Below, in pieces: positions 41,001 to 53,000 of a DNA stretch of 64,000 bases. Every line of letters starts with the position of its first letter. The stretch's first letter is position 1. Origin of the DNA: Luscinia megarhynchos (taxonomy: Eukaryota; Chordata; Aves; Passeriformes; Turdidae); assembly GCA_034336665.1 (NCBI GenBank), contig CM067592.1:45475761-45539760 (forward strand), in the 5' to 3' direction. Under the pieces are notes generated by a model. That model did not search any database. It was not told the DNA's origin and saw only the letters and a program-made list of their open reading frames with translations. Made by a program: the position numbers and the translations under genes.

Positions 41001-44000
41001 TGTATGATTGGTTTTTTTTAAATGCGGATAGCTAATTTTTAAACCAGTTTATCTGCAGCTGCAGTAGAATTTCTTAAATAGACTGTCACCTCCTTATGAA
41101 AGAAAACCTGTACTAAAGGCAGAAATTTGTGAATTCACTGGAGGTATTCAAAGATGGCATTCTGCTTATATATTATGGTCAGATTAAATTATTTTAGTGG
41201 TTATATCTTCAGGTTTAAAAATCCATTTCTCTTTAAGGCTGACAGTTAAATTTCCAGTGACAGTTAAATGCCAAAACATTGTTTGGTTTCAAATGAGCAT
41301 GTCTAAAACTAAGGTTGTTGTTGGTTTTTCAATGTTTGTGGGCCCTGAAAACAAAATCATACGTGAAGTTTCAGAATTTATGTACTGCCATCTCTCTCCA
41401 GACTTGGTAGTATTCTGCACTATAGTGGTTTTAAACATTTTGCTTTATTATTTTTATATTTTATGTTTGCAAAGGAATACATAGGAAAGTACTTTAAGGC
41501 ATGCTTTTCTAGGACTAGTATTAAAGAAAGCTTACAAAAAGTAAGTTTAGCTACAGTACAGTATTTCAGTTCTGTGTGGTATCTTACTGTGTGCTCAGGA
41601 AACCAGGCAGCTGCTTTTGTCAGTGTGGATTTAAGCTGGGCATGTTTTTGCTTTGAGTAACTGAAATCTTGGGATTTCCTCAGTTTTTAAAATGTATTCT
41701 CTTTTAATTTGTAATAGTGCAATCTGAGGATTACTTTGTTCAGTTTTAAAATAGTAGGTATGTCTGGTTACCTAGTTTTGCTGAGACTTATGGAAAGAGA
41801 CAAATATTTAACTCACGTAACACCAGTATTTTTAGTAGGCTGTGCTGAACTGTGTGTCTGGTCTAGCCTAATGCTCCCTTGAATTAATGCTGATCTGTTG
41901 GTTTTGGATTATACTGGGACTTTATATGCAAACCAAATTACATTAGTTTCTTCAACAGAGTAATTGTTTGGTAATACTACATGATAAAACTTGGCAAACA
42001 ATTTCGGTGTATATATGCATAAATGTTTAATGTCTTCTTAAGTTTGTTATGTTGTTGTAAATACCATCAATCCCACTGAAATATAAAAAAAATACAAAGA
42101 TATTATGTAAGCTTGCCTATAAACGGTTTGTAGCATGAAATAATTCTTTAGCATTGATTTATGTCTTAGTGTTCTTTTGTCTGCATTAATAGTACTTCAT
42201 TTCCTCTGCAGAAAGCCACTACACCTGTGACAAACGGAATTGTTCAGGATGAGTTTTTTGTGAGTTTGAAGATGAGTACCTATCTAGTAGCTTTTGTTGT
42301 TGCAGACTTGAAAAACATCAGCAGGATAACTAATGGAACTCTGGTATGTGTTTGTAAGTTCTGATTCATTCTTCCCAGGCTGACCAGGCTACTAAACAAA
42401 ACAAAAAGATCCCCAGACTAGCAAGCAAACTCTGTCTCTTTAAAATTTAATTATCTTCTTCATTTCATTATACTCATCATAGCTAGGGGACAAAAGCCAC
42501 ATGCTATAAAGTGGACTGAGGTGATACCAGACTGAATGTACTTTTACAGCAAGGGACGTTACAGCATCAGGTCTTGTTAACAGTGGAAATTTACAAAATG
42601 TAAAATTCCTAAGAACTTTCAGAGCTGGAAGGTTTAAACTTTTCTTTTCACTCCTTCATCCACGAATAGTAATGTCGTGCAAACCAGAAGTTGTTCTGAG
42701 GATGTAAAGAAATGTAACAAGTTTCAAGGAACACCTACCTTTCAAGCAGTGCCACAAAAATTTTCTCTACCTGCCAAGATAACATATCTAAAAGGTCATG
42801 CCCTACAGTAAAGCAAATTTTGGCTGACTTTAAATCTGCATTTAATCACTTAAATACAATTATTTAATTTTGTTTTTTCCAAAGATTCCAAATATCAAAC
42901 AGTGGGTCTCTTGCTTAATTTTTGTCCGTTACAAGGGTATGACCTGTTTCTACAGTGTGTGCAGTTAGAGCAACTAAAGAAAAAAACGTGGTAATATTAG
43001 TATATGCTGCTTAATCTTATTTTAGAAAATGCAGAAGCTTCATGGGAGCAACGACTTTCATGACTTTTTAGCAGAAGCTGCCCCTTTGTGGTGAAATGTC
43101 AGAAGTACCGTATGTACCTAGAAAAAGCCCTCTAGAGGGAACATTGCTAGTAGCATTGCAGAAGGTGAAGTCCTCTCTTTATTCCAATAAACAAATGCAA
43201 GTAAAGATACTAGACAGTCTTTGATTCTGATCTAGACAAATGTTTAATTGAAAGCTGAATAGAACAGATTGTTATACTTTTTTTTGCCTTGTGGCATTTA
43301 TTCAGGTCTGTGTTTGAGCTGTACTCTGGTAAAATCATACAGTCAGTTCTTTGAAACAGATAATTTTTTTTTACTTAATAAGAATACTTCTTACTTATCT
43401 TTAAATTATTGTTTTTAATTTAATATTTTTTAAAAAACAGTAGTATTTTAGTCTTTTAAGAGTACTTGCTACCTTGAAGGGAGAAAGCATAAGAATACCA
43501 AGTAAGGTCAGTTTTAGTAGGTCTAAAGTAGTCTCATCGGTGTCTAGCAGGCCAGGGAAGTCAGTAAAAAGGAAGCATGTATTGAATATTGATATTTTTC
43601 AGGAAATACTGACTCAAAATGCTTCCAGCATTTTATGGCTGGGAGATCCAAGGAACTTGAGCTTCACACAGAATAAATTTATTGTCATGAAAGCTTTAAG
43701 ATAGTGTAGAGTTGAAGTAAAGTTGTTTCATGCTCATAATGCAAAGAGATTTTCCTCAACTCCAGACAATCCTGGGAGGCTCTTAGGTTTTTTAGATTAA
43801 ATTTGCAGTGAATAATACTTTTGTACTCCAGGAACACTAGACTAGATTCTTATTTATATGTGCTTCATTCAAACTCAAAAATTGAAAGGACCTTTTCCAT
43901 CTGTTTGAAATGTCATTTGTTGAACTACTTTATAGCACAGGAGGAGGGAGTCCTTTTTTTATAGAGCTGGGATGTGGTTCTCCATGTATTTCTTTGTTGA

Positions 44001-47000
44001 TGTAAGAAAGGGTGTCCTAAATGTGAATCTGCCTGTAGCCTAATTGAAGATGTTTTCTTGATAGAGACAATTCAACATCAATTTTTATAAGAGTTTCTTA
44101 CATCGTGTCTAATGTGGCCATACCTTAGATAGGGATGAGCTTTATGGCAGTTACTATTTTTTGAGATAATTTATTGCAGAATATACTACTGCTATCATAC
44201 TATAAATGCTATCATAGCCTGAAGATTAGTTGAGGTGTACAGGGAGGGTCACTTAATAACTGATGAGGGATTTTAAAATTTGTGTCATGTAGACCATTCT
44301 TGAACACTTTTTGTAATGTTGTCATCCTTGAATTGTACTTTCATACACACTGGACAGTGTCCCTATATTTTGACAAGTTAAGAAGCCCTAGTAAGAAAAA
44401 TCAGGTTTTTGTTGAGTGGCTTCATAACTACTGTACGTAATTTATGTATGTACTCACAAAAATATGTCTTATCTGTTTCAGGAACTCTTGCCAGCTCCTC
44501 CTTCAATTCTAAGTCTCTCATAGCTACAAGTTTCAAGTATTTTCTCTCCTTTGTTTGGACTAGGTATCTGTCTATGCCATACCGCAGCATCTAAACCAAG
44601 CTGGGCATGCCCTAGACACAACAGTGAAGCTTCTGAAATTTTACCAAAAGTACTTCTTCATGAAATACCCTCTTGAAAAATTAGGTAAGTTCTGTAGGAA
44701 TTCAGAAAAAAAGTCCTACAACACAGAAGCAGCTCTGATCTGAAAAATGCATGGAAATTTTCATTTTTTAAAAGGTGTTACAATGATTAAATTATTAAAT
44801 AATTGTAAAAACTAATTGCATGTTTGTCTGAGTGCAAGTATTAAGTGAGTACCAAAGTTGGAAAACTTTTGTGAGCTTTTGGAACCAGATTTCTTATATT
44901 TTTACGTAAATTTACACAGAAGAATTTCTTCGGTGTTACTGAACTTGGTAGTGAGGAAATTCTGTGAACCCTGTTTACAGCTGCAAAATCTGCAGCCTGA
45001 CTCCTACATACATCAGTTTGACTGGAAAGGTAGTGAAATGCAGTCTTCTAAGACACTACTTTTCAGCAGTGTACTTTTAAGCCATCTCATTTCCATGTTA
45101 CTTTTGTTCGTGCAGGATCTATAGGCAGGGTCTCTTTAAGTTGTTTGTGTCAGAGTACTGCTAGAGAAACATCATTATAAATATGTGGGTCTTATGTACT
45201 TGAGATTTGAGTGTATGTTCACCCCACAGCATTTCAATCATTAATTTTTAATCATTATATCATATAATTGGTAGGCTCGAAAGAAAGGGTTGCTTTAACT
45301 AGCAATTTTCTTAATCTTTCAAATCTTTTCCAGATCTGGTAGCAATTCCTGATTTTCAGGCTGGTGCAATGGAAAACTGGGGCTTAATCACCTTCCGAGA
45401 AACTGCACTCTTATTTGACAACAATACTTCTTCAGCGAGGGATAAAAAGCTAATAACGTCAGTGATAGCACATGAGCTTGCCCATCAGGTACTAGTCTGG
45501 AAAGGTTATTGTCTTCTTTTTTAATTTCTTTGTTTTTTAAGTGTAATTCTGTCCTTGAAATTACCTCTCCTCTCACTGTGACTGGATTGTGCATTGTATC
45601 TGTTCAGAAAATCTGCGGGTGTATTTTCTACAGCAGAGCATGCAGAATACAAGTCTCATGCCATGCTTAAGGAGTTGCTGCTGCAAAAGCTTTACTATGG
45701 CTTTGACTGACCTTCATTTTACAACAAGATAAGGCAGATGAAAGATGGAGTACTTCTTATTTGATGCATTCTCATTTGATTTTAATTCTAAGAATATAAT
45801 GATGGTTTTGGTCTTTTGTAGTGGTTTGGCAATCTAGTAACTATGGAATGGTGGAATGATCTCTGGCTGAATGAAGGATTTGCCACTTTCATGGAATACT
45901 TCGCCATGGAAGAGGTTTTTCCAGAATTGCATTCAGTAAGCAATTTCTGTAATCACATTTACTGTATCTTCACTGTTATATCTGCATTATTTATACTGCT
46001 GCCTATAAATGATTGATGCTTATAAATTGATATTGAAATTAATTTTGGGCACCATTGAGTTCATTATACATCTCTGCTTTGGCATTTTATTATATTGGAA
46101 GTGGCTTTGAGAGGGGTACATTGTTTCTGTGGGTTTTGAAATTTTTTTGCTTTATTTTGATAATTATCTACATGCTGTCTACTGTGTTTTGTGAAGGTTA
46201 AAATATTCTGTGCAAAATAGTAGGTGTTAAAACATGTAGATGTCTATATATCAAATTATAACTTAAAATCTTTCTAGAATGAGTCCAGACATGTTGTTGA
46301 ACAAGTTTGTCTACTTCTGCTTTTCCTAATAGACTTAGGAAGCTTTAGGCTATTGAATATGCCTGAGGTTGCAAGTATATGAAACAAGCACAGTCCCAGT
46401 CATGGTATAACCAGACATGTTTATTAAAATATTATAAAGCTATTACATGGCTTTCATAATATCTTCACCATTGGGTTAGAATAGCATGAGCCTGGAAAGC
46501 CAACAGTATAATTGTTAATAGGCTTGCCAGCCAGTAATATTCGTAATCGATTCCCTAATCGCAACCTCAGACTTCTCTCTCAAGGATAAGTGCTTATATA
46601 ATAGTTCTTTTGGCAAACTACCTGTTAGCTGTGTACCTGTTACTTGTTACATTTTTTAAGACTTTGTTACATCTCTGCTGCCTTGACTGAATAGTCTTTT
46701 CTTTCTAGCTAAATGCTTTATTCTCTCAATTACAAGTTCTCTTCCTTCCTTATATTTCCCCCTTTCTTTTTTACTTAGTATTGCAAAGCTGGTACAGTTT
46801 GTGTCTGCATAAGCGTTACCTGCTTTACATTCTGATGGATAAGCTGTTGAATACAAGAAAATACACATCATAAACATAACTTAATCATCAAAAGTGCTGT
46901 GAGTCCTACTACAGCAAAGCCAACTACGTGTCTGACCTGAGGTCCAAAATTAAATCTTCACGACTGGGAGAATAGGCCAAAAGGATCCCATATCTGGCTT

Positions 47001-50000
47001 TGCAGTGGTTCTCCAGACAGCTCCTTCAATTCCTGGATGCTTTTGTGAATGGATTCAGAGTGGTCACTCGGGTTTATACAGCACATTCTGTTGAGGTCGT
47101 CACATCTGTCCCTGGGCTAACATTAAAAAGTCTATTGCTGCTCTGTTTTGCAGTGTTGCATGATGTACTGAGTTGACATCTGTTAACAATCCTGTTACAG
47201 CATTACTAGTAGCATTACTCTCCCTTGCAAGCCAACAACCTAGTTTATTAATTGTGTTCAAGGCATGTGCGGTATCAATAGAGGCAACAAAGGAGCTAAA
47301 ACAACATCTCTTTGTTTTATTCCAGAATTCAACTTCAGAGTTACAGTCATGGTTAAATGACTTAGCATCATGTTTATTTTGCTATGTTGTATTGCCTAGT
47401 TGGTTAAGAGTTTTAAGACTGGGATGAAACACAGTCAAACAACCAAAAGTACATGGACTGCATTATTTGGAATGCCTTTCCATGCTCTGTTGCCACATAC
47501 TAAAAATATGTTATCAGGCAGACTTATTACACTGGTATCTGTTCTGATTTGTGAGGGAGTAGTAAAATTGCACCAGGTAGAGGCATTACAATAAATGCCA
47601 GTACCAGTTATGTCAACCCCTGTGTTGTCTGCTTTTGGATCATTAGCATAGTTAAGGTAAAAAAACAAAGGAGGTTTTACAGAGCCAAGTATGTCCAGCT
47701 CTTGAGGCTGCAGTGAGAGAGCAGGGAAGTTACTTGTTCTTATTATGCCTCCATCAGCATTGCCCATATACCTTTTCACAGACTGGCAGCATTAGACTGC
47801 TGTGATTCCAGACACCACAATGATCTACACTTACCTGGAGTTGTATAATCACATGTAACTGTTTGATTGTATAACTTGTTCCAATTAATCCTTTGTCAAA
47901 AGAATGCCAACCAGACATGTTTGAAATGGATCGCTAGGACTGGTGATGGATATGCAAAGGGGAGATTAGCTAAAGCAATTAACCAATGTGAGGCAGACTT
48001 TGATCTTTGGTGGTGGTACCCATGCTTCCTTCACATTCATTGAGAATACGCTGAGGATGATAAAAAGGGTTGTGCCCAAACCCATTACAACTGATTACCA
48101 AACTAAAATTTTGATGCCTTCAAGTATTCATCACTTCTGTGGTGGGTTTGATGTTCTTCACAGGTAACCTGTGAGCTCCTGTTTTTAGAGAACCACAGCC
48201 ATAACCACGTCCCCATGTTAACAAAAACACAGGGCCTAGCCATTTTCCACTCTACCCTTTAACAGAATCTGTTAAAGCATCATGGAAAACTTTCTTTCAC
48301 TTGCTGTTTTGTTATCAAATCTGGAAATACTTTAAAAATTTAAAGCAAACATTGCTTTGTCCAGTTGTTTCTGAGGTGTTATACCAAGGGGATCCCCTCT
48401 CTTTTGTTTAAGAACATATTCTTTAAAAGGGCATATATTTGTTCCACAACAGCTTGACCTGTTGAGAAATGAGGTATATCGGTTAAATGATGTATACCCT
48501 AACAATAAAGAAAGGGTTTCATTGGTTGTGAAACATATGCTGCACCTTTGTCGATTTTCACTGCTTTTGGGGCTCCTAAGATAGCAGTAGCTCACAATAT
48601 GTGTTCAATGACATCTCTTGGCTCTTCACCTTTATGAGTAGAGGCAACCAGAAACTTGGTATATATGTCAGTTGATACATGCACTTATTTTAGGGTGCCA
48701 AAAGAGGAAATGTGGGTAACATCCATTTGCCAGACTTCACTGACACCCAAACCTCTTGAATCTGTACCTGCTGTGGTAGGCAAGGGTCTTAAACAAATAC
48801 AATCAGGGCAAGAATGAACAATTTGTCTGGCTTGAGAAAGGGTAAGATCAAATTATTTACTCAAAGCTTTTGCATTCTGGTGATAAAAGTGATATGACAA
48901 CTTTGCTTGTGTAATTTGATTTGAAACTGTTGCGATCATCATCATCAGAGCATCAGCAGCCGCATTGCCTTCTGCCAGAGGTCCAGGCAATGATGAGTGA
49001 GACCTGAGATACATAACACAAAAACAGTGAGATCTGCATTGAGCAAAATACAAAGTAGATAATTGCATAAACAAATCCTGGTTGAGTACCTGCTTTAAAA
49101 AGTCATGTTCAATACAGTTTAAAATAGCTAGTCCATACAAGGAATCTGATATTAAGTTGAAATGTTCATTTTGAAACAATTGAAAACTTCTACCATGGCT
49201 GCTAAACCTACTAGCTGTGTTGACCTTGGCTGAAAAATCAGTTTTCCCAATCCCCTGTGGAGTTTTTCCAAACAGCAGCTGCCTTCTGAGCTTTCCCAAA
49301 ACCATTGACGAAAGCTGTCTTTGCTCCAGACAGGGGCTGTGATAATGTCAGAAAACATGTCTGTAAAGAAAGATCTTTTAAAGATTGCAAAAGTTCATTT
49401 TTTGGCAAAGAATTAACAATGTTTCCCAAAAAGTCTGTCAGGGCGGCCTGTAAAGACAATGATTCTTGGAACATATCTTGAAAATTGTTTGCAGGCAAAG
49501 GACTGTGGATGTGAGAAGGATCTTCCCCACTTAGGGTCTGGCATAATTTTCATTCTGTGGGAACAAGTCTAACAATCATGTCAAACTACTGTCAAGTTAC
49601 TGTTTTTGAAATAGTGTGAGGTAAAAATACCCACTTTATCATCCACAATTATTATTTATACACCACTGTGCTATTAGTGCATATGATTAGAATTCAGCCA
49701 GGTTAAGAAAAAGCCTCAGTGGTAACTGCTTGTCGTTTGGGTACAAAAGAGGTTTGAATTTTATTTGTTACTGGCTTCTGCATCCAGCTTGTGAGGAGAG
49801 GAGATACTAAATCTGTGTCTCCCTTGAGTAAATTAAACAAAGGTGACAGTTTCTCAGTGGAGATACCAAGGGTAGGTGTGAGCCAACTATTAGTTCCTAA
49901 TCATTTTTGCAAATGATTTAGCGTTTTAATAGAGGTCCACAGCACAATGGGCTGAGGAACAATTTTCTGTTCAAATAATTGAAACCTTAGGTATTTAAAT

Positions 50001-53000
50001 AGTGGAACAGTTTGAACCTTGTCTGCTGCAATACAAAGAGCAAATTTGTCAAGAGAAAAACACAAAATGGCAAAACAATTTTGCAATACTACAGGGTCAT
50101 CTGCTGCTAGCAGTATATAATCCATATAATGATGCGACAAAACCTTTGAAAGCTGCTGTCACACCAGTTGTAAAGCACTTGCTACCTCAAACTGACATTG
50201 TAGCACTGTTTTTCTTTCCTTGTGGTAACATAATCCTGTGATACTTTTGTGTAGGTTCAGTGCTGTTCAAGGTTGGTAATGAAAAAGCAAAACAAGGTGC
50301 AGTATCAGGGCGTAATGTGATTGTGAAAAAACAATCCTTTAAGTCACTAATTGACATTCCAAATTTTCAGGTATCATTGCTGGATTAGGAATTCCAGGTT
50401 GCTGTTAGTGCACTGGTAGCCCTCAGATATTGTAAAAGTCTCTGTTTGCCCATCACTTTGGAATCATAACTATTAGGGTGTTCCATTGGCTTGTGGAAGG
50501 AGCCATATTTCCCAGATCCAATTGTTCTTTGACCAGTTTTTGTGTTTGTTGCCGCCATTCCCCTCTGAGGGGCTACTGAGGAGTGCACCACAGAGGGGTA
50601 TTCGTGTTCCATGTGAGTTTAAGTCTTGGATGCACATCAGCGGCCCCTTTTAAAAGTTTGTTGTCAGTGTCAGTCCCATTGTGATAACAGATCTCTTCCC
50701 ACAACGTGCATGTAGTAGAAAGTGCATAGTTTGAGCTGTGCCTGTTTCCTTGTGGCCCATAAGTTCCTTAGCTGGCTGCCGTGGCATCTGCTGACCTCTG
50801 GTGCCTGTGATGACCTCTGATGGCCCTGACAAGGGCCAGGTAGGTTCACTGATGATGGCTTTGTCAGCTCTGGTATTAATCCTGTAAAAAGACTTGTATC
50901 TACAACACAAGTTAGAAAAGGTTGCTATATGGCAGTAAATTTAGACCAGTAAATTTGAGGAGTGCCCATGCTCCCAAAACCTCCAGTGCCTCTGTCAGCA
51001 CAGACAGATGGTATCGATGGCACGTCTGGTAATATAGGAAGTGGAATGAGTTGAGCAATGCATGATCCTGCTGGAATAGTGCAAGGTGGATTAGGAGTCC
51101 AAGCCGTGATTTTTATATCACCCCTAGAATCAGAGTTGACTATTCCTGGTAAAACAAAAAGTCCGCTTTTAGATGATGCTGATCTCCTGAGTAACAGTGC
51201 ATGACATCTAAAAGGAAGGAGTCCATTTAAACCTGTAGGTATAAAGTGAACCAATGTCATTTATTGTGATTGTGGCATCCCAACACTACCTGAGGTCCCC
51301 CTGATGTTCCTTGAGCTGTGTGGGTTTCCTGCCACTGGATCCTGTTTTGTTGTGGGGCACAGGATTTCAAGCCCATCTTCAAGTTTCCCTTCTGTGGCAG
51401 AGGTTTGCCGTTTCATCATACTTAGAATGGCATTCATTGCTCCAGTGGTAACCTTTCTTGCATCTAGGGCATGGTTTACTAGGTTTTTGTTCCCTCGTTT
51501 GTTGTTTGAGCATGTTTTTTCATATAACCTTCTGCTCCACAGTCAGAACATTTTAACTGTTGCCTTAGCATGAGCAAAGGTGGCTGCTAGTAAATCTGCT
51601 TTGTATTGTACTGTATCAACATGTGCACAAGCTTTGATAAAGTCATGTAAGGAAACTTCAGGTTTGTATTTAACTAGATCAAGTGCCTTGTGAAGTCAGG
51701 CTTAGCATTTTCATAAGCTAAGGAGTTTGAGTAAAACTTCTGCTGCATCTGGTAAATCAATTTGCCTTGTCACAGCTGTTTGCAAATGATCAATAAATGT
51801 AATGCAGGGCTCTTGAGGTCCCAGCCTTATTGTAAAGAAGCCAGGTTCAGCTTATTAACGCTCTTTTCAGGGATCTTATAGCCAGCTGTCTTGCTTGGTT
51901 ATATATTTCTAGGGGCATCCTTAATTCTTCTCTTATCATTGTCTGCTCCAGTCCCTGTCAAATGATCCCTTGTTATTGCAGCATTAGCAGTGTTTATGTT
52001 AGTCTGCGCTTGGTCTTCACAAAGCCCGTTGTACTCTGTCCACCATAGAGAATATTGTGCTGCTGTCATAGTCGATTTAAATAAAGATTTTCAGTCAGCA
52101 GGTAACATAACATAGCTCTCTGTGATAGCTCCTGTACATCTCAATGTATAGGAAGATTGCAAACCATTCTCTTTCATAGATTTTCTGAATTCCTTAACAT
52201 TTCATAGAAAAGTTGCTTGTGTAGAGGCTGATTGCCTTGATAAACCACAGGCAAAGGATAGAGCAATTCAACATCCCCTTGAAACAAAGCTGTTTTTTTA
52301 CGGTATCTAAAAAGTCAGGGAGCAGCCAAAATTCGGTCACGAAGGGCTGCTTTGGCACCTTTGCATCAGTAGATGGTGCTGCAGCCGTAATTTTCAGCAG
52401 TTGCGACAGTATTTTAGAGTACAAATCGCAGATTTTTTTTCTCCAAGTTCACTTTCTTTTACCTCCGTAGTGGTCCCTTCCACATGCAAAACAAGCAAAT
52501 TAGAGCATGAAAGCGTTGCTGTGGATGCAGGGGAAGCATCTGCTGGAGAATTTACAGCTGGGAGTACTGTGTCTTTGGAGTTATGAAAAGTTTCCTATGC
52601 AGAATACATACTTTTCCATGTTATAAATTCATCTGAGTTAATCTCAGGTGCACGTGTTTGACATGCTTCTAAAGCATCCCTCCACTCACCTCCAGTGATC
52701 GAGATCATAGGAGCCTTTTGGGGGGGTACCTGGTTAGTTTTCACCCATATAAGGAGTTGTATTAGTTTCTTTTCCTGGATTTTAAGATTTTGTTCCTTTG
52801 CTATATGTAATAAGCAGTTTTTATGGAAGGCTTCTAGTTTAGAGATATACTGTTGCACATTTTATGAGGAAAGGACTGTATCACTAACTCGCTTATTAGC
52901 CAACAATGAAAGGACATCCTCAGCAATCCTTGAAGCTCACCATTGGTGCAGTCAGGATGTGCTGCAGATCCAGGATTGCCTTAGAAGATTGTATGTCTCC

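Noticed and set aside
46380..46734. Shorter LTR limits starting at TGAAA (46,380 and 53,027)
   Set aside because: Starting both repeats ten bases further out at TGCA and ending at CACA aligns better and yields a perfect flanking TGAGGT duplication.
47173..50241. Plus-strand open frames inside the provirus (for example 47,173-47,427 and 50,002-50,241)
   Set aside because: The minus strand here reads as known retroviral domains, so these are opposite-strand shadows.
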